From Dyella sedimenti (GTDB taxonomy: Bacteria > Pseudomonadota > Gammaproteobacteria > Xanthomonadales > Rhodanobacteraceae): a stretch of DNA of 64,000 nucleotides. The stretch is from positions 186,001 to 250,000 of the forward strand of contig NZ_JAKWJO010000002.1 in NCBI RefSeq assembly GCF_022760995.1, read 5' to 3'. This document shows positions 1 to 8,167 of the stretch, in pieces; within the stretch, counting starts at the first letter, position 1; each line of letters starts with the position of its first letter. A program made the translations under genes and the position numbers. The notes under the pieces were generated by a model. It was not told where the DNA came from. It worked only from the letters and a program-made list of their open reading frames with translations, and made no database searches.

Positions 1-151
1 GGGTGCCGTGCGGGTACGACACGCGGGCACCCTTCGGCGTCACCGTCAGGCGCAGCCGGCGCGCACGCGGATGCGCGGCCTTGAGCACGCGGATCGTGCT
101 GCCGCTGGTGGTGGCCAGTTCCAGCCAGTCGCCTTCGAGATGCTGCGTCAT
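1..151 (-). CDS. YgjP-like (DUF45) metallopeptidase, N-terminal fragment
   Basis: A reading frame opens with ATG at 151 on the minus strand and runs off the left edge; about 50 codons are visible. The translation contains HPRARRLRLTVTPKGARVSYP, which matches the start of YgjP/DUF45 (M48-like, SprT-related) metallopeptidases: an R-x-x-R-R-L-x-L-x-V-x-x-x-G motif preceding the zinc-binding HxxxH helix. The catalytic part lies outside the window, so the assignment rests on this N-terminal signature only. Its substrate is unknown even in studied relatives. Confidence 0.55.
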   Translation of the reverse strand, partial: MTQHLEGDWLELATTSGSTIRVLKAAHPRARRLRLTVTPKGARVSYPHGT

Positions 152-261
152 GTCCCCGCCTTGATACTGCCCGGCGTCCAGGCCCGCTAGTGTCCCTCGG
201 ACAATGTGGGGGGAGCATGCAGTCTTCGCAAGACGAGCCTGTGACTAACTTCCCGCGCCCT

Positions 262-277
262 CCCCTGCCTGCAGGGG
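262..277 (-). terminator. possible hairpin terminator after rdgC
   Basis: CCCCTGC and GCAGGGG form a 7-bp stem with a 2-nt loop a few bases past the rdgC stop. There is no T-run on the minus strand, so it may act only as a 3'-end stabiliser or be incidental. Confidence 0.25.
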
Positions 278-292
278 GGGCGCAGCCAAGCT

Positions 293-1210
293 TCAGCCCT
301 CGGCTGGCCGGGGCAGGCCGAACCATTCCTCCAGCTTGCCCAGCAGCCGCTCCAGCTCCAGGGTAAGCAGGGCGAAGGTGGCGTCGGCCTCGGCGGCGGC
401 ATCCGGGTGGCTATCGCCCAATTCGTCGGTGACCACGTCCAGGAACTTCAGCTTGCGCACGATCAGGTCCTCGCCCAGTACGAAGCTCATCCTCTCATCG
501 AAAATGAGACCGAGTTGGAACACCTGCTTGCCATTGCGCAGGTGCTCCTTGATCTCCTCGCTGTCCAGGTCCTGGCGGCGGCACTTGGCGATGGCCCCGG
601 TGGCGCTGGCCGGGTCGCGCAGCTCCACCTCGTCGCCCAGGGCCAGGCCGGCCGGCAGGTTGCCGTTGGCCAGCCAGTCGGTCATCAGCACGCGCGGACC
701 TTCCTCGGGCGCCAGCGGCACGGCCGGGAAACTGCCCAGGGCCTCGCGCATCTGGGTCAGCGCGTTCTCGGCGGACTTGCGGCTGGAGGTATCCAGCACC
801 AGCCAGCCGTGCTTCTTGTCCACGTAGGCACGCAGACGCGAGCTGCGGATGAAGGCGCGTGGCACCAGTTCGTTGAGCACGTCCTCCTTCAGGCGCTTGC
901 GCTCGCGGCCGCCGACCTTGCGGCCTTCTTCTTCGGCGATCTTCTGCACGCGGCGGGCAAGTTCGTCGTTCACCACGGAACCGGGCAGCAGCTTGTCCTC
1001 ACTGCCCACGGTGACCAGGGTGCAGGCATGGACGGCATGGGTGAGCGGCGCCTCCTCGCCCCGGCCCACCGGCGGCACGAAGCCCTTGGTACCCATCTCC
1101 ATCGGCCCGCAGGGGCGCAGGCGATGTTCGCCCAGGGCCTCGTCCAGGCGGTCGAGGTCGGTGGCGACGGCGGGGGAAAAGCGGAACAGCGTGAGATTGC
1201 GAAAGAACAT
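293..1210 (-). CDS. rdgC: recombination-associated protein RdgC
   Basis: The 305-aa product begins MFFRNLTLFRF, the hallmark N-terminus of RdgC, and has the usual length of about 300 aa. RdgC forms a ring-shaped dimer that binds double-stranded DNA and limits RecA access during recombination. The basic central stretch (GGRERKRLKEDVLNELVPRAF) and the acidic C-terminal region fit the family. The open frame extends upstream to 1615, but that extension has no RdgC similarity and is Arg/Ala-rich, so the ATG at 1210 is chosen. The gene is divergent from the following TonB receptor. Confidence 0.93.
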   Translation of the reverse strand: MFFRNLTLFRFSPAVATDLDRLDEALGEHRLRPCGPMEMGTKGFVPPVGRGEEAPLTHAVHACTLVTVGSEDKLLPGSVVNDELARRVQKIAEEEGRKVGGRERKRLKEDVLNELVPRAFIRSSRLRAYVDKKHGWLVLDTSSRKSAENALTQMREALGSFPAVPLAPEEGPRVLMTDWLANGNLPAGLALGDEVELRDPASATGAIAKCRRQDLDSEEIKEHLRNGKQVFQLGLIFDERMSFVLGEDLIVRKLKFLDVVTDELGDSHPDAAAEADATFALLTLELERLLGKLEEWFGLPRPAEG

Positions 1211-1628
1211 AAGTGGGTCGTATCCGGCCTGCATGGTCCACGCCCGCAGTAACGGACGAAGCGAAACCACCATCATACCGGATGCATCCGCTCGCCCCTG
1301 CCGGCGGCGCCCTGTTCCAGCTCCGGCTGCCGTTGCACCTACAGCCGCCATCGCCATGCGCTTTCGCCAGCGAGCGCCTTTCACGGCTACGCGCCCCAAA
1401 ACCCGCCTCCTATAACTGAAATCAGGCGCTGCGACGCAGCGCCCGAGGGGAAATCGGTAGCGGTACTTACCTTGCGGCCGGCGGGTTCTACACCGGCGCC
1501 GGCAAGGCTTCGCGGCCACCCGTGGCGTCCAACGACCTTCGAAGCATGCGCGGACTGAAAGGTTTGCCGCGCAACGGGATTCGCTGTCGCCACGGCCCGG
1601 CCTGGACATGTCCATGGGAGGAACGCGC
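1211..1628. other. 418-bp divergent intergenic region with structured leader
   Basis: I find no convincing gene between rdgC and the TonB receptor. A TATAAC box lies at 1411-1416 on the plus strand. Just after it is a 9-bp inverted repeat (GGCGCTGCG/CGCAGCGCC, 1425-1443), and further on are two complementary GC-rich blocks (about 1470-1483 and 1490-1505). If the TATAAC box is a -10, the receptor mRNA has a leader of roughly 200 nt with stable structure. I looked for B12-box and other metabolite-riboswitch signatures and did not see them. Confidence 0.35.
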
Positions 1629-4600
1629 GTGACGAAAAACCTGACAAGGCAAAGCCATATTCACCACAAACCAGCGCGGCGTACGCCGCTGGCGCTGGCG
1701 CTGGCAATAACGCGCGGGGGGGGGGTACCACTAGGATTGGCGTTGGCGCTGGCCAGTACGGCGGGCATGGCGCAGTCCAATATCACCGGTAGCATTTTCG
1801 GCCAGGTGGCCGGCCATGCCGACGACGCCAGCGTGGTCATCCAGAACACGGACACCGGCCTGACCCGCACCACTGCGGTCGACAAATCGGGCCGCTACCG
1901 GTTCTCCTCGCTGCCGGTCGGCCGCTACAAGGTCACCTTGCAAGGCGCCGACGGCGCGCCGATCGGCACGCGCGACAACGTTGAATTGAACATCGCCGGC
2001 GGCACCGAGGTGTCGTTCGACGCCAGCGCCGCGGCCCAGGCGCAGAACCTGGGTACCGTCATCGTCACCGCCAATGCGTTGCCGGCCATCGACGTTTCCA
2101 CCATCGACACGCGAACGGCGCTGACCTCGGAGCAACTCGCCAAGTTGCCCATGGGGGAGCGCGGCGTGGCCGCGGCGGCCATGCTGGCACCCGGCGTGGT
2201 GGCCAATGCCAGCTACGGCGTGCCTAGTTTCGGCGGCGCGGCCTCCTCGGAGAATGCGTATTTCATCAATGGCTACGCGGTAACCAATCCACTCACGGCC
2301 ATCGGCTTTTCCACGCTGCCGTTCGATGCGATCGACCAGGAACAGGTGCTGACGGGTGGCTATGGGGCGGAGTTCGGCCGCTCCACCGGCGGCGTGATCA
2401 ACCTCATCACCAAGCGCGGCGGCAACCAGTGGAAGGGCGGCGTCTACACCATATGGGAACCGCAGGCGCTGCGTGCCAACCCGCGCAACAACTATTACCC
2501 CAACACCGGGGCCTATCCCGCCAACGACCCGGACCCGAGCCACCGCACCGACAGCACCCTGTACCAGTACCGCGACAAGAACCAGTACTGGAAATCCACC
2601 TATGGCGCCTACGCCAGCGGCCCGCTGATCAAGGACCGCCTGTTCTTCTATCTCGACGCGGAAATGAACCGGCGCGAGGGCACCAGTGTGGCGTCCTATG
2701 CCAACTCCTCGGCGGCAACCGCGCGCTTCGGCTGGAACGACTACAGCTACGAGATGCCGCGCTGGACTGGCAAGCTCGACTGGAACATCACCGACAACCA
2801 CCTGCTGGAACTGACCGGCGTTTCCGACAAGACCCAGTACTGGTCGGATCGCTCCACCTTCGACTACGGCAGCCTGAGCCACGGCGACAGCCAGACCGGC
2901 GGTGTCTATACCAAGAACGGCGGCGAGCTGTACGTCGGCAAGTACACCGGCTACCTGACCGACAATCTGACGGTGTCGGCGCTGTACGGCACGCAGAAGA
3001 TCAAGCATGTGGAAACGCCCGACGGCTACGATCCGAACTGCCCGTACATTTCCGCCTCGACCCAGTCGCAGGTGCCGGGGCTGGTCTACAACAGCTGCCA
3101 GACCGCGATCAGCTCCACCACCCTGATACCTGGCGCCAACGACTCCACCCATGGCTGGCGGCTGGACATCGAGTACCAGCTCGGTGACCACGACCTGCGG
3201 GTGGGCTACGACGCGCAGACCGCCAAGTCGTTCACCGGCTCCAGCTACGTCGGCGATTACGCCTGGGCCTACGGCCGCCAGACCAATCCGAACACACCGA
3301 TCAACAGCGGCCTGGGCGTGATCGGCTCGCCCGCATCGGCCGGTGGCTACGGTACCCAGGGCTATTACGTCTACAAGGCCTACAGCACGCGCAGCGCGGC
3401 GGTGAAAACCGAACAGGAGGCGCAGTACATCGAGGATCGCTGGCAGATCAACGAGCGCTGGCTCCTTTCGGTGGGCCTGCGCAACGAGCAGTTCAGCAAC
3501 TTCAACAAGAACGGCGAGGCCTATATCCGCCAGCGCCACCAGTTGGCGCCGCGCATCGGCGCCGCCTGGGACGTGTACGGCGACGCCAGCCTCAAGCTGT
3601 TCGCCAATGCCGGCCGCTACCATCTGGCCATTCCCAACAACGCGGCCACGCGCAGCATTTCCGGCTCGCTGATCACCAGCCAGTACTTCACCTATACCGG
3701 CGTGGACCCGGTGACCGGCGTACCTACCGGCCTGAACCCGATCGCGGTCAACCCGAACAGCCCGTACCTGTGCCCCAACGGCGGCGTGTCCTCCAACCTC
3801 GAATGCGGCCAGGCACCGGACCCTCGCACCGTGGCGGCCAAGAACATCCGTTCGCACTACCAGGACGAATACATCCTGGGCATGCAGCAGCGGCTCGGCG
3901 ACCGCTACAACTGGGGCGCCAAGCTGACTTATCGCAAGCTGCAAAGCGCCATCGACGACACCTGCGCCCAGGTGCTCGGTGGAAGCTGCATCGCCTTCAA
4001 CCCCGGCCAGGGCAATACCTTCGTGTTCCTCGAACCGGACGGCAGCTATCGCACCGAGTATTTCAGCAAGGAGCAGCTCGGCATGCCCGATCTCAAGCGC
4101 AAGTACTACGCGCTCGATCTCTACCTGGAGCGTCCGTTCGCCGACAAGTGGTACGGCAAGGTGGAATACACTTTATCGCGCAACTACGGCAACACCGAAG
4201 GCCAGCTCGCCTCCGACCTGGATACCGGCTCAGGCGGACAGGAAGACGTCGGTCGCACCCAGGACTGGGACCTGCCCCAGCTGATGGTCGGCGCCAACGG
4301 GCCGCTACCGAATCATCGCGCCCACCAGATCAAGGCGTTCGGCTACTACCAGCTGACCCCGGAATGGCGCTTCGGCACCACCTTGATCGCCGCCTCGGGC
4401 CGCCCGAAGAACTGCACCAGCTACTACCCCACCGCTGATGCCGGCCTATACAACGGCTCCTACTATTACTTCTGCGGACTAGCCGGATCGGGTACGGCCG
4501 TAGGTTCGTCGAACTACGTCGCGCCCTCGGCGGACTATCGCTTTTCACCACGCGGCTCGCAGGGCACCACGCCATGGACCTACCAGCTCAACCTCAATGT

Positions 4601-4802
4601 GGCCTACACGCCAGACTGGGCCGGGCTGAACCACAAGCTGACCCTTCAGGTCGACGCGATCAATGTGCTCAATCGCCAGACGCCGACGATGTACAACTGG
4701 CGTTATGCATCGAACCGCACCACGGTAAACCCGCTATACGGCCGCGAGCTGAACTACACCGACCCACGCTATTTCCGGCTTACCGCACGCTACGACTTCT
4801 GA
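1629..4802 (+). CDS. Oar-like TonB-dependent receptor
   Basis: This is an outer-membrane receptor of about 1057 aa. After an N-terminal export signal comes a carboxypeptidase-regulatory-like beta-sandwich (SNITGSIFGQVAG... with TGLTRTT), then the TonB-dependent plug (TVIVTANALPAIDVSTIDTRTALTSEQ region, GGYGAEFGRSTGGVINLITKRGG) and a long beta-barrel ending in ...RLTARYDF, with the terminal Phe used by the Bam machinery. The domain order fits the Oar-like receptors abundant in Xanthomonadales; the ligand is unknown. I choose GTG at 1629 because GGGAGGAA (1616-1623) sits directly upstream. In-frame ATGs at 1608 and 1614 lie before or within that ribosome site. A G10 tract (1716-1725) falls in the signal-peptide region, between two hydrophobic segments, and is discussed separately. 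No partner genes adjoin it. Confidence 0.88.
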   Translation: MTKNLTRQSHIHHKPARRTPLALALAITRGGGVPLGLALALASTAGMAQSNITGSIFGQVAGHADDASVVIQNTDTGLTRTTAVDKSGRYRFSSLPVGRYKVTLQGADGAPIGTRDNVELNIAGGTEVSFDASAAAQAQNLGTVIVTANALPAIDVSTIDTRTALTSEQLAKLPMGERGVAAAAMLAPGVVANASYGVPSFGGAASSENAYFINGYAVTNPLTAIGFSTLPFDAIDQEQVLTGGYGAEFGRSTGGVINLITKRGGNQWKGGVYTIWEPQALRANPRNNYYPNTGAYPANDPDPSHRTDSTLYQYRDKNQYWKSTYGAYASGPLIKDRLFFYLDAEMNRREGTSVASYANSSAATARFGWNDYSYEMPRWTGKLDWNITDNHLLELTGVSDKTQYWSDRSTFDYGSLSHGDSQTGGVYTKNGGELYVGKYTGYLTDNLTVSALYGTQKIKHVETPDGYDPNCPYISASTQSQVPGLVYNSCQTAISSTTLIPGANDSTHGWRLDIEYQLGDHDLRVGYDAQTAKSFTGSSYVGDYAWAYGRQTNPNTPINSGLGVIGSPASAGGYGTQGYYVYKAYSTRSAAVKTEQEAQYIEDRWQINERWLLSVGLRNEQFSNFNKNGEAYIRQRHQLAPRIGAAWDVYGDASLKLFANAGRYHLAIPNNAATRSISGSLITSQYFTYTGVDPVTGVPTGLNPIAVNPNSPYLCPNGGVSSNLECGQAPDPRTVAAKNIRSHYQDEYILGMQQRLGDRYNWGAKLTYRKLQSAIDDTCAQVLGGSCIAFNPGQGNTFVFLEPDGSYRTEYFSKEQLGMPDLKRKYYALDLYLERPFADKWYGKVEYTLSRNYGNTEGQLASDLDTGSGGQEDVGRTQDWDLPQLMVGANGPLPNHRAHQIKAFGYYQLTPEWRFGTTLIAASGRPKNCTSYYPTADAGLYNGSYYYFCGLAGSGTAVGSSNYVAPSADYRFSPRGSQGTTPWTYQLNLNVAYTPDWAGLNHKLTLQVDAINVLNRQTPTMYNWRYASNRTTVNPLYGRELNYTDPRYFRLTARYDF
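1716..1725 (+). repeat. poly-G (G10) tract inside receptor signal sequence
   Basis: Ten consecutive Gs occur in frame as GGG GGG GGG G(TA). Losing one G gives TAC CAC TAG, with a stop at 1732-1734. Gaining one gives a stop at 1790-1792. The tract therefore lies where slipped-strand mispairing would switch the receptor off. Confidence 0.85.
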
Positions 4803-4826
4803 ACTTCACCAGCGGCTTCGGAGAGA

Positions 4827-4850
4827 GGGGGCGGCCATTGGCCGTCCCCC
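4827..4850 (+). terminator. hairpin after TonB receptor
   Basis: GGGGG-CGGCC, loop ATT, GGCCG-T-CCCCC: a 10-bp GC stem with one bulged T, 25 nt past the receptor stop. Only TT follows, so it is a weak intrinsic terminator. Confidence 0.5.
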
Positions 4851-4922
4851 TTGCCGATGGCGTTGACCATGTCGCGCTTCTGCTCGCGAGATAAATCGCC
4901 CGGATCTCGTTTGTGTTGTTCG

Positions 4923-4993
4923 TTGTAGGAGCGCACCTAGTGCGCGATCCATCCTGCCGCAATGTGGGTCGCGCACCAGGTGCGCTCCTACAA
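4923..4993. repeat. REP-like inverted repeat, copy 1
   Basis: Perfect 15-bp arms (TTGTAGGAGCGCACC at 4923-4937 and its complement at 4979-4993) enclose a further imperfect pairing of GTGCGCGA/TCGCGCAC. The element belongs to a family found at six places in the first 27.5 kb of the window, always between genes. Confidence 0.8.
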
Positions 4994-5021
4994 AAGCTCG
5001 CCACAAACGTCCTGGCGTGAC

Positions 5022-6326
5022 TCAAAGACCCATCGGGGTGCCGTCGACATAGCCCTCGAAGATATAGTCGTTGAGAAACTGGCGCCGCCAGAGCAATGCC
5101 CGATCCACCTTGCTCAATTCGGCCTCATCGCAGACGAGGTTCCATTGGTGACGAATGCCGGAAATCTGCGCCGCGATAAGTTCGCGAGCCTCTTGATCGG
5201 TGAGCAAGAAGTGACGTGCTGAGAGCCGGCAGATCTCTAATTGGCTGCGTTTATCATCACCGCTAATAAACATAGCCTGGTTGGCTTCACGCCCCATGCG
5301 AGACTGAGGGCAGATGTCGTACGCCGGTGTTAGCGTCAGATAGGCCCCATCCCAGAACGCGGCATGGTTCCGGGCATGATCATCGGTGTTTCCCGTCAGT
5401 ATGTTGAACACCATGCGACCGAACAGTTCGCGAAGCGTGGTCTGGGGGTCTGTAAACCGTGCCCGAATGATGTCGGCAAGTTCGCTGTAACTGGCATAGC
5501 GTGCCTCCATCTCGCTAAGACCAAGGATGGTGAGTGCCGATACCATGGAGCGACGCGTCCATCCCTTGTCCGTATGTTCGCGATCGAATCGGCGCACGAG
5601 CAGAACATCCTTGCCGCTCGCCTTTTTCAGATGTACCGGAGCCACATCCAGATTGGCGGCTTCTTTGGCGAGCCGCATAGCGATGAATTCGGCTTTCACG
5701 ACCGCGTAGGTATCGTTCGACGCGGAAAACTTGGCAATGTACTTGTCGCTTCCCTGCTGGATCAGCGCTTTTGGACGTGCCCCGCCAATGGAACTGCCAT
5801 GGTAGAGGGCTTTCTCGAGCGCCGGGGGAATGGGCTCCCCCCTGTCAACGCGCTCGGCGGCTTCCAACAGGTCTTCCAACGTCGCATTTTCCAGCTCACG
5901 AGGCTCGTACCGTTCCGGGGACTGCTGAAAATCCAGTGCGCCGATTCGGTCAGAGCCGGAGTAGAGCATGAAGGTCAGTTCGTCGAACTCGACATCGCGG
6001 GCCGCGTCGCCTCCGAGGCCGGTAAGTCGATTGATGATGACTCTGCGTCCCCAGGCGTCGGGTGAACCATCACGCAGACAGCTCGCCATATCGAGCGGAG
6101 CTTTGGGCGTGAACGCGCCACGTTGCAAAGGCAATTCCGGGGAGTAAATGGGGATAGCGGCGTCGCGCTCGAGGTAAGAGCGGCCGTAGTTGAAGACATA
6201 AATCCGGCCTTGACTCGCGATTCGGCCAGCCACCACCGGCTCCAGCGCACCGGGGAGCCATATCCAGACAAACGCTTCGGTAGCGGCGGCCGGTTGGCCG
6301 AAGATCGCCTTTTGATCAGAAGTCAT
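5022..6326 (-). CDS. hipA: HipA-type serine/threonine kinase toxin
   Basis: The 434-aa protein has the HipA_N domain (about residues 15-130) and the HipA kinase fold. Visible signatures are SSIGGARPKA (178-187), the Gly-rich/phosphorylation loop; NTDDHARNHA (313-322), the catalytic loop with Asp and Asn; and AYDICP (335-340), the metal-binding DFG-like motif. HipA kinases phosphorylate translation factors (glutamyl-tRNA synthetase in E. coli), which halts growth. The start overlaps the 3' end of the hipB-like antitoxin by 11 bp, so the two are co-transcribed. The pair is visibly less GC-rich than its neighbours, consistent with horizontal acquisition. All key residues are present, so the toxin looks functional. 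Confidence 0.9.
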   Translation of the reverse strand: MTSDQKAIFGQPAAATEAFVWIWLPGALEPVVAGRIASQGRIYVFNYGRSYLERDAAIPIYSPELPLQRGAFTPKAPLDMASCLRDGSPDAWGRRVIINRLTGLGGDAARDVEFDELTFMLYSGSDRIGALDFQQSPERYEPRELENATLEDLLEAAERVDRGEPIPPALEKALYHGSSIGGARPKALIQQGSDKYIAKFSASNDTYAVVKAEFIAMRLAKEAANLDVAPVHLKKASGKDVLLVRRFDREHTDKGWTRRSMVSALTILGLSEMEARYASYSELADIIRARFTDPQTTLRELFGRMVFNILTGNTDDHARNHAAFWDGAYLTLTPAYDICPQSRMGREANQAMFISGDDKRSQLEICRLSARHFLLTDQEARELIAAQISGIRHQWNLVCDEAELSKVDRALLWRRQFLNDYIFEGYVDGTPMGL

Positions 6327-6651
6327 CCTTTACCCCTGAGAGTGGGCGCCGAACTGATTGAGGCAGCAGCGCCAACTTGTCTTCCACCCTCTCGATTGCC
6401 GCAGTGACGCCAGCCGAATCCTGTAGGAACAGCGGAACGCCCACCAGAACGGCAGCCTCGAATGCCAGGCCGATCTCGACTTTCGCGCTCCCCTTTTCAA
6501 TGGATTGCATCGTGCCCCGGGAAATGCCAATCCTGGCCGCCAGATCGGCCTCCGACATCAGCCGCTGTTTGCGGGCCAAGCGAATCTGCGCCCCCAGCAG
6601 CTTGAGGGCGTCCATGGTGGCGCGGGAATAAGTACGTGGAATGGCAGGCAT
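6316..6651 (-). CDS. hipB: HipB-like XRE-family antitoxin/repressor
   Basis: The 111-aa protein has a helix-turn-helix (about residues 22-60; SEADLAARIGISRGTMQSIEKG) of the XRE/Cro type. It precedes hipA and overlaps it, the standard order antitoxin-toxin. I choose ATG at 6651 (MPAIPRTYS...) because the longer frame from 6681 would run through the palindromic operator. HipB proteins neutralise HipA by binding it and repress their own promoter through palindromes. The C-terminal 50 residues are typical of the longer HipB-like relatives rather than E. coli HipB. Confidence 0.85.
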   Translation of the reverse strand: MPAIPRTYSRATMDALKLLGAQIRLARKQRLMSEADLAARIGISRGTMQSIEKGSAKVEIGLAFEAAVLVGVPLFLQDSAGVTAAIERVEDKLALLPQSVRRPLSGVKDDF

Positions 6652-6660
6652 GACCGTCTC

Positions 6661-6713
6661 AATGGCTAATATAGCGACCATAAATGGCCTTTATGCCCGT
6701 TATATTAGCCATT
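6661..6713 (-). promoter_or_regulatory. nested palindromic operators of hipBA
   Basis: An outer perfect 13-bp inverted repeat (AATGGCTAATATA at 6661-6673 and its complement at 6701-6713) encloses an inner one (CATAAA/TTTATG, 6679-6695). On the minus strand the upstream arm contains TAATATAAC, which fits a -10 box. Binding of the HipB-like protein would therefore cover the promoter, the usual autoregulation of such modules. Confidence 0.7.
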
Positions 6714-6880
6714 TCATCCAGGCACGCAACCACAAGAATGACTGCCCTGGCGATCTTGGGAACCATAACTGGCCCAGTATCCGCGCCCCTTCGGGTGGAG
6801 TCCCGCTACTCCCGGCCTGCTTTAGGTATCCGTTTACCGCGCGACATGACTTCTAAGCCTGTAGAGAGGGACGGTACGAT

Positions 6881-6912
6881 AAAAAGAGGCGGCCAGTTGG
6901 CCGCCTTTTTTT
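6881..6912 (-). terminator. bidirectional intrinsic terminator
   Basis: A 9-bp stem AGGCGGCCA/TGGCCGCCT (6887-6906) with a GT loop is flanked by AAAAAG on the left and a T7 run on the right. Either strand thus gets a U-tract after the hairpin. It closes the aminotransferase transcript and insulates the hipBA promoter region. Confidence 0.8.
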
Positions 6913-6935
6913 GCCGCCGCGCATCCTCGCGCAAG

Positions 6936-8138
6936 TCAGTGCTTGCTGACCGCCGCGACCGCGTTCACCACGGTATCGAGATTGGCGCGGTTCAGCGCCG
7001 CCACGCAGATGCGGCCGGTGCCGATCGCATAGATGGCGTACTCCTCGCGCAGGCGGTCGACCTGGGCCTTGCTCAGGCCCGAGTAGGAGAACATACCGGC
7101 CTGCTGCTGGATGAAGGCGTACTGCGGCGCACCCGCCGCGGCCAGCTTCTCCACCATGCCGGCGCGCATGGCGTGGATGCGCTCGCGCATCTCGGCCAGT
7201 TCCTGCTCCCACATCGCCTTCAGCTCGACGCTGTTGAGCACGCCCGACACCAGCGCGCCGCCATGGGTGGCGGGGCTGGAGTAGTTGGAACGGATGGTGC
7301 GCTTGACCAGCGACTGCACGCGCAGCGCCTCGTCACGATCCTTGCCCACGATGGACAACGCGCCCACGCGCTCGCCATACAGCGAGAACGACTTGGAGTA
7401 CGAGTTGGCCACCACGAACGATTCGAGGCCAGAGGCGGCGAACAGGCGCACGGCGGTGGCATCGGCGTCGATGCCTTCATCGAAGCCCTGGTAGGCCATG
7501 TCGATGAAGGGCATCAGCTTGCGCTCCTTCACCAGGTCCACCACCTGCTGCCACTGGCCAGCGTCAAGGTCCACGCCGGTGGGGTTGTGGCAGCACGCGT
7601 GCAGCAGCACCACGGTGCCCGGTTCCAGCTTGCCCAGGTCCGCCAGCATGCCGGCGAAGTCCAGCCCGTGGGTGGCGGCGTCGTAGTAGGCGTAGTCCAC
7701 CACCTCGAAGCCGGCGGCGGTAAACACCACGCGATGGTTTTCCCAGCTCGGGTTGCTGATGGCGACCTTGGCGTTGGGCAGCACCTTCTTCAGCAGGTCC
7801 GCGCCGATGCGCAGCGCGCCGCTGCCGCCGATGGTCTGCGAGGTGGCCACGCGGCCGGCGGCCAGCAGCGGCGAATCCTCGCCGAACACCAGCTTCTGGG
7901 TGGCGACGTTGTAGGTCGGCAGGCCATCGATCGGCAGGTAGCCACGCGGCTTGGCCTCGGCGGCCAGGGCCTGCTCCACCTCGCGCACCGCGCGCAGCAG
8001 CGGGATGCGGCCCTGCTCATCGTAGTAGATGCCCACGCCCAGGTTGACCTTGCCCGGGCGGGCATCGGCCAGGTAGGCCTCGGTAAGTCCAAGGATCGGA
8101 TCGCCCGGGGTCATTTCAACGGATGCAAAGTGCGACAC
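6936..8138 (-). CDS. aromatic amino acid/aspartate aminotransferase, class I
   Basis: The 400-aa PLP enzyme of fold type I has SYSKSFSLYGERVG (Lys249 forms the Schiff base) and CCHNPTGVD, the Asn-Pro-x-Gly substrate/cofactor loop. The N-terminal FASVEMTPGDPILGLTEAY matches the TyrB/AspC subgroup, which transaminates Tyr, Phe and Asp with 2-oxoglutarate. I choose GTG at 8138 because it gives the full conserved N-terminus; ATG at 8114 would cut the first eight residues. The frame stays open upstream through ttcA, but that part is out-of-frame shadow. TyrB versus AspC specificity cannot be decided here. Confidence 0.85.
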   Translation of the reverse strand: MSHFASVEMTPGDPILGLTEAYLADARPGKVNLGVGIYYDEQGRIPLLRAVREVEQALAAEAKPRGYLPIDGLPTYNVATQKLVFGEDSPLLAAGRVATSQTIGGSGALRIGADLLKKVLPNAKVAISNPSWENHRVVFTAAGFEVVDYAYYDAATHGLDFAGMLADLGKLEPGTVVLLHACCHNPTGVDLDAGQWQQVVDLVKERKLMPFIDMAYQGFDEGIDADATAVRLFAASGLESFVVANSYSKSFSLYGERVGALSIVGKDRDEALRVQSLVKRTIRSNYSSPATHGGALVSGVLNSVELKAMWEQELAEMRERIHAMRAGMVEKLAAAGAPQYAFIQQQAGMFSYSGLSKAQVDRLREEYAIYAIGTGRICVAALNRANLDTVVNAVAAVSKH

Positions 8139-8167
8139 GGCGTTACTCGACTGGTAGATGGTTGGAA

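Noticed and set aside
1211..1615. N-terminal extension of RdgC and short ORFs in the rdgC-receptor gap
   Set aside because: RdgC family starts at MFFRNLTLF; the upstream codons have no similarity and no ribosome site. The other small frames have no SD or domain.
1211..1628. Cobalamin or other riboswitch upstream of the receptor
   Set aside because: No B12-box-like GCCACTG and no other conserved aptamer core could be found, despite secondary structure.
1731..3944. 737-codon open frame antisense to the TonB receptor
   Set aside because: Composition is that of an antisense GC frame (Val/Ala/Gly/Arg-rich) and the sense strand has full receptor motifs.
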